Assembly: GCF_000238595.1 (NCBI RefSeq)
Contig: NZ_AGTS01000074.1
Location: 1-59,655 of the forward strand
Length of the DNA: 59,655 bases
Direction of reading: 5' to 3'
DNA from: Acidovorax sp. NO-1
GTDB lineage: Bacteria; Pseudomonadota; Gammaproteobacteria; Burkholderiales; Burkholderiaceae_C
Positions 8,975-17,152 of this stretch are shown here, piece after piece. The notes beneath the pieces were generated by a model. That model had not been told where the DNA came from and made no database searches. It was given only the letters and a program-made list of their open reading frames with translations. Every line of letters starts with the position of its first letter. The stretch's first letter is position 1. Position numbers and translations under genes: made by a program.

Positions 8975-9003
8975 TTGACAGTTTTTGATTCGCGTCATTT
9001 GAT
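8975..9003 (+). promoter_or_regulatory. Candidate sigma70 promoter for the 377-residue gene
   Basis: A perfect -35 box TTGACA lies at 8975-8980. After 17 bases there is a weak -10 box TTTGAT at 8998-9003, about 70 bases before the gene start. Confidence 0.4.
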
Positions 9004-9072
9004 ACATGAGTCCCTTGAGGTTCGCGCGCGGTTGACCTCTCGGGGTTCTGCTCCCCCCTCACATATTGGCTG

Positions 9073-10206
9073 ATGCTTGACCATACCCCCGAGATCCCTG
9101 TGGCGCAGTTGATGCGGCAGCGTGCGGGAATAAACCATTTCAAGAAGGTGCTGCTTGGCAATAACCATTGCCCCGGTGAGCCCCAAACCCGGCTTGTGAT
9201 GAACGAGATCGAACGGTTGTTAGAAACGAGTACTTTGGATCCTCGCACGTGGCAAAACTGGTTTCACCCAGAGCCGCCGCGAGCACGCTCTGATGCAATC
9301 GCCTGCTTGGATCAATGCGCCGCTGAGTTGCCAAACCTGGGGACAAAGCGGCGGAACTTCTATCAAGAGCTAATGGTCGGCGGGCTGGTCCGCCAACTTC
9401 TAAAGCCGACGCAGAGCAAGTCGCCAGAATCCGCCTTACGGCAAAGAGCCCGCGAATACATCCCGATCACCAACTTGCACTTGCACTTTGACGCCGTCGA
9501 TGTGGCCGCGCTAGCTGTCGGCAACGGCTCTGTGGACTGGGAAACTTTGAAGGCCATTGCCGCCGAGCGGCTCATGGAGCTTCTTCACTTGCTCTGGAGT
9601 CCACGTGCGGGCCGGATCTATTCAACTTTCTCCTCGGATCTGAAGCTAAGTTGGGATATCTCAAGTGATAGCGAGCGCGTCGAGATGAGGCGCGTTTTGG
9701 ATAGTTTCTCCCCACCAGCGTTTGACGCGTGGATGGATAAGCCGCCGAGGCCTGATGCAGAGACCCTGTCGGATCTGAGAGACCTTTCTGCGAGCCAGGT
9801 GCATCGGATACTTTTTGGACTTGCGGCCGACACAGAATTTCTTCGCGCGGATAGATTGGAGGCATGGAGTCTTGATTTATCAAGTGCAACGCTCGCTCTG
9901 CACGCATTTGCATGGGCGAATCGATATGAAATATTTGTCCATCACGTAGAGCCAGAAGCGATCTACTTGGATGCGCTGGAGTCACTCTTCTATAGAGATG
10001 GCGACGCTGAAGATTTGCTCCAATTTCTTTCCCGTGCCCATGAATTGGGGCGGTTTGCGTGGACCCCGGGGTCTTATGAAAAGCTCGTCTGTGCGAGGTC
10101 AACGTACGAAGCCTTTTTGTCGGATCTTGGCGTCTCGCCTGCGATGGTGAGCGCTGCGATCATGGGCTGTGAAGCAGCGCATCCCATCATTGTGAAAAAG
10201 AATTGA
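9073..10206 (+). CDS. Unknown 377-residue protein, XRE-linked transposon cargo
   Basis: I do not recognise a family. The protein looks soluble, rich in Leu, Arg and acidic residues, without signal peptide or membrane segments and without nucleotide-binding or nuclease motifs that I can name. The middle (about 120-300) is predicted to be helical and Trp-rich. It is divergent from an XRE regulator, with paired GCGTCAT repeats between them, so it is probably expressed under that repressor's control. It lies beside the Tn7-like transposase genes and may be cargo or a transposition accessory. A defence or toxin role would be speculation. The ATG at 9073 is the first in frame; no strong Shine-Dalgarno is evident. 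Confidence 0.6.
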   Translation: MLDHTPEIPVAQLMRQRAGINHFKKVLLGNNHCPGEPQTRLVMNEIERLLETSTLDPRTWQNWFHPEPPRARSDAIACLDQCAAELPNLGTKRRNFYQELMVGGLVRQLLKPTQSKSPESALRQRAREYIPITNLHLHFDAVDVAALAVGNGSVDWETLKAIAAERLMELLHLLWSPRAGRIYSTFSSDLKLSWDISSDSERVEMRRVLDSFSPPAFDAWMDKPPRPDAETLSDLRDLSASQVHRILFGLAADTEFLRADRLEAWSLDLSSATLALHAFAWANRYEIFVHHVEPEAIYLDALESLFYRDGDAEDLLQFLSRAHELGRFAWTPGSYEKLVCARSTYEAFLSDLGVSPAMVSAAIMGCEAAHPIIVKKN

Positions 10207-10322
10207 AACGCGCAAGCTGCGTCAGATATTGGTATCTGTCCGAAAGTAGGTTTTCCCGTGAACGCAGCTACTGAGGACCGACGTTCAGAGCGTTCACGAC
10301 CGCCAGGAACAAATGCCCGCAC

Positions 10323-11006
10323 ATGAAAAGTCCACACTATGAATCACTGGGAAGGCGGATGCGGGAGTACCACCGCATGCACCCCTGGCGCCTGTCGGAA
10401 GGCGGCCTTTTCATCCCCCATGCCTATTGGAATATGACGGAGACAAGCCTGTCGTGGTGGGACGATGTGGGCTTCATCCTCAATGGACGACGCATCATCG
10501 TCTGGTGGCGACACCCTCGGCATGTCTACTGGGAGCAAATCGAGTCGCAGGCCTGGGAAGAGGCTGGAGACGATCCCCATGATCGCTGGCTCTTTGAAGG
10601 TGGCACCAAGAACTACAAGAAGGTTGGAAAAACCGGCAGGCGCAAGAAGCTCAGTAGCTACACCAGTCGCGAGCCCTCAGAGGCGCAGCGAGACTACTAC
10701 GCCAAACTCTTGGAAATCGAGAAGCGACTGTGCCAGGAAGGCATTGACCTGGAGGTTCGCCCGTCCTGGAAATGGCAGCGCCTGAGCTGGGCCATGGGGG
10801 TGAGCCTGGTGGCGCCGCTGGAAGTTCGAAACGAACGGGAAGTTGCACACTTGGCACACTTCGCGCGCCAACTCATCCTGCGGAAAACCACTCTGAACAA
10901 TGAGTTTGCGGGCTTTGTGTACGACAAGGCATCCTGGCTGCACGATCAAAGAATCGCCCCCACCTCCTTCAATGCCGATATAGCCCCGCTTGCGGGCAAG
11001 CGTTGA
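10323..11006 (+). CDS. Unknown 227-residue protein preceding an MbcA/ParS-type antitoxin domain gene
   Basis: The protein is basic and Trp/Tyr-rich. It has aromatic stretches near the N-terminus (SLSWWDDVGFIL, GRRIIVWWRHPRHVYWEQ, about residues 43-72) and a Lys/Arg-rich segment at 95-115. No known domain was recognised. The stop at 11004-11006 is only eight bases before the ATG of the MbcA/ParS-like gene, so the two are likely co-translated. The pairing invites the idea that this is a partner or toxin of the small gene, but it has none of the RES-domain residues I would expect of the usual toxin. Start choice is uncertain because the AGGA upstream is rather far from the ATG. Confidence 0.55.
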   Translation: MKSPHYESLGRRMREYHRMHPWRLSEGGLFIPHAYWNMTETSLSWWDDVGFILNGRRIIVWWRHPRHVYWEQIESQAWEEAGDDPHDRWLFEGGTKNYKKVGKTGRRKKLSSYTSREPSEAQRDYYAKLLEIEKRLCQEGIDLEVRPSWKWQRLSWAMGVSLVAPLEVRNEREVAHLAHFARQLILRKTTLNNEFAGFVYDKASWLHDQRIAPTSFNADIAPLAGKR

Positions 11007-11014
11007 GGTGGTTC

Positions 11015-11242
11015 ATGACTTCCAACGAAGACATCACCTCCCTCACCGCGCTCGTGCAACGCATGGTTGATGAGTCAGGTAACCCGCAGGGCTTTGATGC
11101 GCGGGCCTGGCTCGACCACTGGTTGGTGAGCGCCGTCCCCGCACTCGGCGGCAGGCGCCCCCTGGATGTCTTGAAAGAGCCCGCTGGCCTGGACCTGCTG
11201 CGCGGCGTGCTACTGAATGCCCAGTCCGGCACATTCTCTTAA
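11015..11242 (+). CDS. Lone MbcA/ParS/Xre-type antitoxin toxin-binding domain protein
   Basis: This 75-residue protein carries the signature of the toxin-binding domain of Xre/MbcA/ParS antitoxins (formerly DUF2384). The pattern is WL at 32-33, then PALGGRRPLDVL at about 41-52, then a closing helix ending in GTFS. The usual N-terminal HTH is absent, and so is the RES-domain toxin that such antitoxins normally neutralise. It follows the 227-residue gene by eight bases with AGGTGG upstream. Either it binds an unrelated partner or it is an orphan. A TTG start at 11003 would add four residues. Confidence 0.65.
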   Translation: MTSNEDITSLTALVQRMVDESGNPQGFDARAWLDHWLVSAVPALGGRRPLDVLKEPAGLDLLRGVLLNAQSGTFS

Positions 11243-11274
11243 GCACGGGCGCCTTTCCATTCGGCGAACCAGTC

Positions 11275-11856
11275 ATGCCCCCCGAGCACAATCCCCCCTG
11301 CGTTCCGGCATCCACGCCCCGCAGCGGGGAAGTAGTCCTCTACCTGGACCACGATGGGGTGGTCCACCACGAGAAGGTGCTCTGGCATACCGGCAAAGGC
11401 ATCTACATGAGCCCATACGAAGCTCCAGGACGCACCTTGTTCGAGTGGCCTCCCATCCTGGAGCAAGCGCTGGAGCCCTACCCGGCAGTGGTCCTGGTGC
11501 TCAGTAGCACCTGGTGCATTCGTCCCGGGTACAGCGCCACGCTTAAACGCCTTCCGACATCCTTGCGCTCCCGCTTCATAGGCGGGACATACCACAAGGG
11601 GGTACATGGCGTGGATCCCTGGAATCAATCCATGTTTCGTGGAACACCCCGGGGAGTACAAATCCAGCAGGACGCCCAGCGCAGAACGCCGCGCCACTGG
11701 ATCGGGCTCGATGACGACCTCGAAGACTGGCCAGAGGCGTATCGGCACCACCTGATCGCCTACCATGGAACGAAGGGTCTGTCCGATCCCAGTGTCCAGT
11801 GTGAGCTCGAAGAACAGCTACAACGCTGCCATTCCACCCCGTTCACCCCTGGGTGA
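11275..11856 (+). CDS. HAD-like hydrolase domain protein
   Basis: This 193-residue protein has HAD-fold motifs in order: motif I LYLDHDGVV (DxDG, about residues 23-31), motif II LSSTW (about 78-82) and motif IV IGLDDDLEDW (about 143-152). The arrangement resembles the small HAD domain associated with RNA-repair (Swiss Army Knife) proteins. Most members are phosphatases acting on small molecules or nucleic-acid ends. It follows the antitoxin-like gene by 32 bases on the same strand and may share its transcript. Substrate unknown. Confidence 0.65.
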   Translation: MPPEHNPPCVPASTPRSGEVVLYLDHDGVVHHEKVLWHTGKGIYMSPYEAPGRTLFEWPPILEQALEPYPAVVLVLSSTWCIRPGYSATLKRLPTSLRSRFIGGTYHKGVHGVDPWNQSMFRGTPRGVQIQQDAQRRTPRHWIGLDDDLEDWPEAYRHHLIAYHGTKGLSDPSVQCELEEQLQRCHSTPFTPG

Positions 11857-11931
11857 TCTCCGTGTGAGACTGCCCATGCTCTCTGCCCCATCTTGCTGAC
11901 GAAGCATTCGGAAAATCACACAAGGACAGAT

Positions 11932-12240
11932 ATGCCTCTGAATCAAAGAGCCGTCAAACGCCGCGGTGAACCCACTGGAACGACCGTCATAGATCGCCAC
12001 TACCGATTCGCTTTGCCGAAGGAGATGGACTGGAAGGTCGGAACCCGGGTGTACTTCTCCATCATCAAGAGTGTCGCCGCCCGAGGCAAGTCAAAAGGGT
12101 TCGTCATCAGCAAGAAGCCGGGGCCAGTGTGGAAGGGGCGGCTGTTCTCTGGGCGAGTGCGGCGCAACGGCTTTGCTCCGTTGGCCAGGGGGCACAAACC
12201 AATCGGCTGGCGCCGCCCCAAAGGGCCAACAGTCCCCTGA
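11932..12240 (+). CDS. Small basic protein of unknown function
   Basis: A 102-residue protein, strongly Arg/Lys/Gly-rich from residue 50 on (KGRLFSGRVRRNGFAP, WRRPKG). The first half has a DRHYRFALPKEMDWKVGTRV segment that vaguely recalls AbrB-type swapped-hairpin domains; this is not a firm match. The ATG at 11932 has AAGGA five bases upstream, which decides the start over an in-frame ATG at 11893. Charge suggests nucleic-acid binding. Confidence 0.5.
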   Translation: MPLNQRAVKRRGEPTGTTVIDRHYRFALPKEMDWKVGTRVYFSIIKSVAARGKSKGFVISKKPGPVWKGRLFSGRVRRNGFAPLARGHKPIGWRRPKGPTVP

Positions 12241-12314
12241 AGAGAGCATGCCCTGCAGCAGCTCGACGTGGGATTTGGGATCTTAGAGGGTGCAACATTC
12301 AATATGGAGCCGAT

Positions 12315-12704
12315 ATGACGATGGACCGAACCAACTATCCAGGGGTGCCAGAAGACTTCCCTGTGACAGCAACCGTGTCAGCTGTTTCTGGCGCCCAGCC
12401 CAAGATGAACCTGGTCGAGGAAGGTGGCAGGTTCTATGCGCCGGGCACGTCGCCGTGCGAAGTTCTGGCGGTCTTCCAGATGTGTGACGACCTGGTGTCG
12501 CAGATGGTCCCGTACTGCCAGAGGAAGCTGGCGACCTACGAAGGCAATCAAGAGACGACGGTCAAGGCTGCGCTGAAAGGCTTGCTGGCCAAGCAATGGT
12601 GCACCGATGCGCAGTGTGTGTGGATCATGCGCAGGGTGGTGGATGAGCTGCAGTGGGCGGTGGGTGATGGCGCCTTTCAATCCGACCAACCCGATGGCGT
12701 CTGA
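12315..12704 (+). CDS. Small protein of unknown function
   Basis: A 129-residue, mildly acidic protein. It has helical segments after residue 45 (EVLAVFQMCDDLVSQMVPYCQRKL) and no recognised domain, signal peptide or membrane segment. It lies between the small basic protein and yggL on the same strand. Codon usage looks genuine, but there is no strong ribosome site. An unnamed accessory gene is all I can support. Confidence 0.45.
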   Translation: MTMDRTNYPGVPEDFPVTATVSAVSGAQPKMNLVEEGGRFYAPGTSPCEVLAVFQMCDDLVSQMVPYCQRKLATYEGNQETTVKAALKGLLAKQWCTDAQCVWIMRRVVDELQWAVGDGAFQSDQPDGV

Positions 12705-12816
12705 AATCGCCAAGGAGAAGTGTCCGATTTCTTTTCGGTTGATTGAGCCCGGGCTATACCTGTCGTGCGACATCCCGCCACAACGTACGGCCTATCCCCC
12801 CCCACATGAAATACCC

Positions 12817-13170
12817 ATGACTGACCTACTCGTGCTGCCACCACCTAAACGATCTCGCTCCCGGCGCCTTCGCAAGAAGCTGCACATCGGCGAGTTCCAA
12901 GTGCTGGGATTCGACTACGAGCTGACTTGGCGCGTGGCACCGTCGATCGATGTGCAGGATCGGTTCATCGATCAGTTGCTCGAGGACCTCGTTGTACCCC
13001 GAGCGCTGAGTCTGGGCGGAGGGGGCAATTGCGGTTTCGTGGTCGCGCGTCGCGGGAGCGTCACGGACGCTGATCGCGCCGCCTTCGAGAGCTGGCTCGG
13101 GCGATGGCCGGATCTCGCTGAGATCAAGGTCGGCCCTCTGCGAGATGCCTGGTACAACGAGGCGTCTTGA
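12817..13170 (+). CDS. yggL: YggL/DUF469-family ribosome-associated protein
   Basis: This 117-residue protein matches the YggL family. The N-terminal RSRRLRKKLHIGEFQVLGF (about 12-30) is nearly the E. coli YggL start, followed by the conserved DRFIDQLLEDLVVPRAL helix, LSLGGGGNCGF and a C-terminal W-rich tail. Characterised YggL proteins bind the large ribosomal subunit. In this mobile context the gene may be a second, cargo copy. The start at 12817 gives the usual short N-terminus; longer in-frame readings into upstream sequence are less like the family. Confidence 0.8.
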   Translation: MTDLLVLPPPKRSRSRRLRKKLHIGEFQVLGFDYELTWRVAPSIDVQDRFIDQLLEDLVVPRALSLGGGGNCGFVVARRGSVTDADRAAFESWLGRWPDLAEIKVGPLRDAWYNEAS

Positions 13171-13554
13171 GCGCCCGCTCTTCGACCTCGAACTTCAGGG
13201 GACACCTCTGAACGACCAAACCCAGGAGTGAAGCATGGGTCATTCAAGTATCTTGGGGTGAATACATCGGGGTCGCACGACGTTCGCGTGGGCCACGGTC
13301 CAGCATGCGTGTCCGACTCCCGCCCGTAGGTGCTCAGCGGCGCACTTTAAACAGGTTGGACGGTCGCCAGCGGCAAGAACAGGGTTCTCGATGAGTTGGG
13401 CAGAGCGATGAAGTCATGATGCCGGTAGAAACTTGCCGCCGCATTGTCTTTGGCATCAACCATCCCTCCTCGTCAAGAGGGTGTTGAGGCGACGCTTACT
13501 TTGCAGCAACTTGGGGATTCGCCGCAAGTTCACTCAGGGGTTACCAATCCGACT
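13171..13554. other. Boundary region between accessory island and catabolic region
   Basis: These 384 bases hold no intact gene. A GNAT C-terminal fragment sits at 13347-13463 on the - strand. No transposon end, direct repeat or tRNA was recognised. Base composition shifts from moderate to high GC just beyond it. Confidence 0.5.
13347..13463 (-). pseudogene. C-terminal remnant of a GNAT acetyltransferase (TacT-like toxin type)
   Basis: The 38-codon reading ends VDAKDNAAASFYRHHDFIAL followed by a LFLPLATV tail. This is the typical end of GNAT toxins related to TacT/AtaT, where FYRH-type residues close the acetyl-CoA fold. A full protein would have about 160-170 residues, so roughly the first three quarters are missing, and no matching sequence in another frame was found upstream. 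The break fits deletion or insertion at the island edge. Confidence 0.6.
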
Positions 13555-15024
13555 TCACGTCGGTTCCGTGCGCGGCTTCACACGTCCGATGTCTTCATAC
13601 ACGTGCTTCGTCTCTAAGAACTCCAGCATCGCTTCGGCCCCGTGCAGGCGGCCATAGCCGCTAGCACCGAAGCCGCCGGTTTCCGCTTCGGGCAGCAGCT
13701 TGTTGTGGGTGTTGATCCACACCGTGCCGCTGCGCAGCGCGCGGGCAACGCGGCGCGCACGCGCGCCGTCGTGCGTCCACACGCTGGCCGACAGCCCGAA
13801 GCGGGTGGCGTTGGCGCGCGCGACCGCTTCGGCTTCGTCACGGAAGCTTTCCAGGTTGAGCACCGGCCCGAAGAATTCCTCCTGCACGATTGGCGAGTCG
13901 AGCGCGCCGACCTGGACCAGGCTGGGGCCGATGAAGGCGCCGCCCGCCAGGCGCCCGCCGAGCACTTCGCCGCGCACGATGACTTCGCCGTAGTGCCGCG
14001 CCTCGTCCACCAGGCGGTCGATGCGGTCGCGGTTGGCGACGTCGATCAACGGCCCCATCTGGCTTCCGGCCTCGGTGGCCGGGCCGACCGCGATGCTGCG
14101 CATGTGCGCGGCCAGGGCGTCGCGCAGCGGCTCCAGCAGCGACTCGTGCACCAGGACCCGGTCGAGCGCCGTGCACTGCTGTCCGGCGGCGATGGTGGCG
14201 GCGGCGACCAGCTGCGGTGCGATGGCGGCCGGGTCTGCATCCGCGAACACGATGCCCGGCGCCTTGCCGCCCAGCTCCAGGTTCAAGCGCTTGAGCGTCG
14301 ATGCCGCGCTGGCCATGATGCGCTGGCCGACCGGCACGCTGCCGGTGAAGCTGATCACATCGACATCCGGGGAGGTGACCAGGGCCTCGCTCGGCTGGCT
14401 GCTGGTGCAGCTGTAGAAGTTGATGACGCCGGGCGGCAGCTCCGGAATCTCGACCAGGCAGCGCAGCAGCTCGGTCTGGAACAGCGCTGCCTGCGGCGCC
14501 ATCTTGATGACGCTGGTGCAACCTGCTGCCATCGCGGGCGCCAGCGAGCGCACCAGCAGGATGGACGCGGCGTTCCACGGCACGATGATGCCTGCCACGC
14601 CGGCCGCTTCGCGCGCGAGCACGGACAGCGTACCCGGCTCGACCTCGGTGGTGCGGCCGAAGATCGTGCGCGCCAGTCCTGCGTAGAAACGGATCTCCGA
14701 CACGGTGCCGGCCAGTTCCATCTGCGCCGGCTTCAACAGCTTGCCGGTCTCCTGCGCCAGCAGCAGCGCCAGTTCGCCGGCGCGACGCTCGACACGATTG
14801 GCGAATTCAAGCATCACGGCCGCGCGCAAGCGCGGCGCATGCGCCCAGTCGCTGCGCAGGAAGGCGATGCGCGCGGCGTCGATCGCCGCTTCGGCAGTGG
14901 CGATTCCGGCGTCCGCGAACTGTCCGAGCACCTTGCCGGTGCTGGGGTCGACGCTGTCGGCGACCGCGCGGCCGCCGACAGCGGCCCACTGCCCGGCTAT
15001 CCAGGGTTGAGCGGTGGCATTCAT
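13555..15024 (-). CDS. NAD(P)-dependent aldehyde dehydrogenase
   Basis: This 489-residue enzyme has the ALDH active-site parts: the Glu motif LNLELGGKAPGIVF (about 245-258) and the nucleophilic Cys in AGQQCTALDR (about 285-290). The NAD-site FTGSVPVGQRIM precedes them, and the EEFFGPVL motif follows. It oxidises an aldehyde to the acid; the substrate is not readable. The ATG at 15024 is preceded by GAGAGGA and gives the normal ALDH N-terminus, while 15054 would add ten residues. It is the last gene after dctPQM and the SDR, 49 bases behind the SDR. It probably works on the product of that dehydrogenase. Confidence 0.9.
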   Translation of the reverse strand: MNATAQPWIAGQWAAVGGRAVADSVDPSTGKVLGQFADAGIATAEAAIDAARIAFLRSDWAHAPRLRAAVMLEFANRVERRAGELALLLAQETGKLLKPAQMELAGTVSEIRFYAGLARTIFGRTTEVEPGTLSVLAREAAGVAGIIVPWNAASILLVRSLAPAMAAGCTSVIKMAPQAALFQTELLRCLVEIPELPPGVINFYSCTSSQPSEALVTSPDVDVISFTGSVPVGQRIMASAASTLKRLNLELGGKAPGIVFADADPAAIAPQLVAAATIAAGQQCTALDRVLVHESLLEPLRDALAAHMRSIAVGPATEAGSQMGPLIDVANRDRIDRLVDEARHYGEVIVRGEVLGGRLAGGAFIGPSLVQVGALDSPIVQEEFFGPVLNLESFRDEAEAVARANATRFGLSASVWTHDGARARRVARALRSGTVWINTHNKLLPEAETGGFGASGYGRLHGAEAMLEFLETKHVYEDIGRVKPRTEPT

Positions 15025-15073
15025 GTTGTCCTCTCTCCGATTGTTGAGCTGCAAGGGGATATCTCGGGGACGG

Positions 15074-15832
15074 TCAATGCATGACCGAACCGCCGTCCAC
15101 CACCACCGTTTCGCCGGTCATGAAGGCGCAGTCGTCGGACACCAGGAACAGCAGCGGCTTGACCAGGTCTTCCGGCATCTGGTCGCGCTTGATCGCGCGG
15201 CTGGCGAGCACCGGGCCGGTCAGCTTGTCGCGCATGTCGGCGTTCTGGATCACGCCTTCGCTCAACACGAGGCCCGGTGCGAGCGTGTTGACGAGGATGC
15301 CGTCGCCGCCGACTTCGCGCGCGATCGCACGCGTCAGGGCCAGGATCGCGCCCTTCGACGTCACGTAGTGCAGCAGGTTGGGCGTGCCCTTGAACGGCGT
15401 GCCGGAGGAAATGTTGACGATGCGGCCGTACTTGTGGGTACGCATGAACGGCACCACGGCGCGCGCACACAGGAAGGGCCCGCGCACATTCACTGCCATC
15501 ACCTTGTCCCACTCGGCGACGTCGATTTCCTCGAATGGCTTGAGCTGCAGCGACGCGTACACTGCGGCGTTGTTGACCAGGATGTCGATGCGGCCGAAGT
15601 GTTCGGCCACGGCCTGCGCCATTGCACGGGTCGAGGCTTCGTCGGCGACGTTGACGGTAATCGCCATCGCGCAGCCGCCGGCGGCTTCGATTTCCTTGGC
15701 GACCGGCGTGCAGTCGAGGATATCGGCCACCGCCACGCGTGCGCCTTCAGCCGCCAGTGCGCGTGCATAGGCCGCACCGATGCCTTGCGCGCCACCGGTG
15801 ACGATGGCGACGCGGTCCTTCAATTTGCTCAT
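15074..15832 (-). CDS. Short-chain dehydrogenase/reductase (SDR)
   Basis: This 252-residue classical SDR has the TGGAQGIG cofactor loop (about 12-19), NNAAVY (about 89-94), the catalytic YVTSK (Tyr-x3-Lys, about 155-159) and a Ser in NISSGTPF. It likely oxidises an alcohol or hydroxyl group with NAD(P)+, next to an aldehyde dehydrogenase and a TRAP uptake system for an organic acid. The ATG at 15832 has GGAGAACACC upstream; a longer reading to 15868 is not needed. Substrate unknown. Confidence 0.9.
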   Translation of the reverse strand: MSKLKDRVAIVTGGAQGIGAAYARALAAEGARVAVADILDCTPVAKEIEAAGGCAMAITVNVADEASTRAMAQAVAEHFGRIDILVNNAAVYASLQLKPFEEIDVAEWDKVMAVNVRGPFLCARAVVPFMRTHKYGRIVNISSGTPFKGTPNLLHYVTSKGAILALTRAIAREVGGDGILVNTLAPGLVLSEGVIQNADMRDKLTGPVLASRAIKRDQMPEDLVKPLLFLVSDDCAFMTGETVVVDGGSVMH

Positions 15833-15886
15833 GGTGTTCTCCGTTGAATGATTGTGGCACCCACACACGGTGGGCGCGTGGTTTGC

Positions 15887-17152
15887 TTACTGGATCAGCG
15901 CGGTGACCAGATAGGGTTGCCAGGCCAGCAGCACCAGGATTGCCGCGGTCGCGATCAGGAACGGTGCCAGCGGCTTGAGAATCTCGCCTGGCGACGCCCC
16001 GGTGACGCTGGACGCTACATAGAGCGCAGCTCCGACTGGAGGCGTCAGCAGCCCCAGAGTGAGGTTCACGCAGATCAGCAGGCCGAAGTGATACGGATTG
16101 ATTCCATACACTTGCGTTGCGACCGGCAGCAGGATCGGCACCAGCAGGATCAGCGCGGCGATCCCGTCCAGCACGCAGCCCACGCCCAGCAGCAGGACCA
16201 TCACCAGCATCAGGAAGATGAACGGATCGGAAGTCATCTGCTGCAGGATGATCGCGATCTGTTGCGGCACCTTTTCAAACACGATGACCCAGCCGAACAC
16301 ACCGGCTGCGGCGACCAGGACCAGCACGACGCCGGTGTTGATCGCCACCCGCAGGAGCATGTCGCCCATGCGGTCGGTCTTGATGTCGCCGTGCGCGAAG
16401 CGGCCGACGATGATCGACATCAGCGCGCCTACTGCGGCCGCTTCCGTAGGCGTGGTGATGCCGCCCAGGATGCCGCCGATCATCACTGCGGGAACCGACA
16501 GCGACGGAATGGCGGACAGCACGTTGCTCACCTTTTGCTTCCTGGTCAGACGCTCGCCGTCGGGGTAGCGATAGCGCATGCCCAGCAGTGCAATCACCGC
16601 CATGAAGGTAAAGCCCAGCAACAGGCCGGGGATGATGCCGGCGATGAACATGTCGCCGATCGACACCTGTGCCAATACGCCGAAGATCACGAACAGCATC
16701 GACGGCGGAATGATCGGCGCCAGCAGCGCGCCGGCACAGGTGGTGGCGGTGGCGAAGCCGCGCGAATAACCCTTGCTCACCATCTCCGGCACCATCACCT
16801 GGGACATCACCGCGGTCTGCGCATTGGCCGAGCCGATGATGGATGCCAGGAACATGTTGGCGACGATGTTGATGTAGGCCAGCCCGCCGCGCACGTGGCC
16901 GATGAAGACCGAAGCGAGTGCGATCAAGCGGCGCGTGATGCCGCCTTCGTTCATCAGCTCACCCACCAGCATGAACAGCGGAATGGCGATCAGGCCGTAG
17001 TTCTCCATGCTGCCGTACAGCACCTGGGGAAACGACAGGTACAACACGGTATTGCCGCTGAGGTAAATGTACGCCAGGGCGGTGGCGGCCAGCACCAGCG
17101 CGATCGGCACGCCGAAGGCCAGCAGGACGGCAAAAATAGCTGCGATAGACAT
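15887..17152 (-). CDS. dctM: TRAP transporter large permease DctM
   Basis: This 421-residue polytopic protein has the DctM pattern of about 12 hydrophobic helices. It shows the conserved AIPLFMLVGELMNEGGI near residue 55-75 and the repeated G-rich PPSMLFVIFG and LLTPPVGAALYV segments. It forms the translocation channel with DctQ, using an ion gradient to import a carboxylate delivered by DctP. The ATG overlaps the dctQ stop (TGATG), showing coupling. A longer in-frame reading to 17578 lies over dctQ and is not real. Confidence 0.93.
   Translation of the reverse strand: MSIAAIFAVLLAFGVPIALVLAATALAYIYLSGNTVLYLSFPQVLYGSMENYGLIAIPLFMLVGELMNEGGITRRLIALASVFIGHVRGGLAYINIVANMFLASIIGSANAQTAVMSQVMVPEMVSKGYSRGFATATTCAGALLAPIIPPSMLFVIFGVLAQVSIGDMFIAGIIPGLLLGFTFMAVIALLGMRYRYPDGERLTRKQKVSNVLSAIPSLSVPAVMIGGILGGITTPTEAAAVGALMSIIVGRFAHGDIKTDRMGDMLLRVAINTGVVLVLVAAAGVFGWVIVFEKVPQQIAIILQQMTSDPFIFLMLVMVLLLGVGCVLDGIAALILLVPILLPVATQVYGINPYHFGLLICVNLTLGLLTPPVGAALYVASSVTGASPGEILKPLAPFLIATAAILVLLAWQPYLVTALIQ

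Larger units (their letters stand above)
8759..9072. other. Divergent promoter region between the XRE gene and the 377-residue gene
   Basis: No gene fits in these 314 bases. They contain a perfect inverted repeat at 8882-8901, a weaker copy at 8992-9012 and a promoter-like TTGACA box at 8975-8980. Confidence 0.5.

Noticed and set aside
1..13554. CRISPR-associated transposon
   Set aside because: Two TniQ proteins with TnsABC raised the idea, but no cas gene and no repeat-spacer array was found in the window.
8057..13554. Defined ends of the Tn7-like element
   Set aside because: I searched by eye for spaced terminal repeats and target duplications at both sides and found none convincing. The ends may lie outside the window or be missed.
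13555..15024. BoxD (3,4-dehydroadipyl-CoA semialdehyde dehydrogenase)
   Set aside because: The enzyme is a general ALDH in an SDR/TRAP operon 30 kb from the box genes; nothing ties it to the box pathway.
13642..15084. Long + strand frame opposite the aldehyde dehydrogenase
   Set aside because: It is an antisense shadow of a high-GC gene; its translation is His/Arg/Gln-rich without any domain, while the - strand has a full ALDH.
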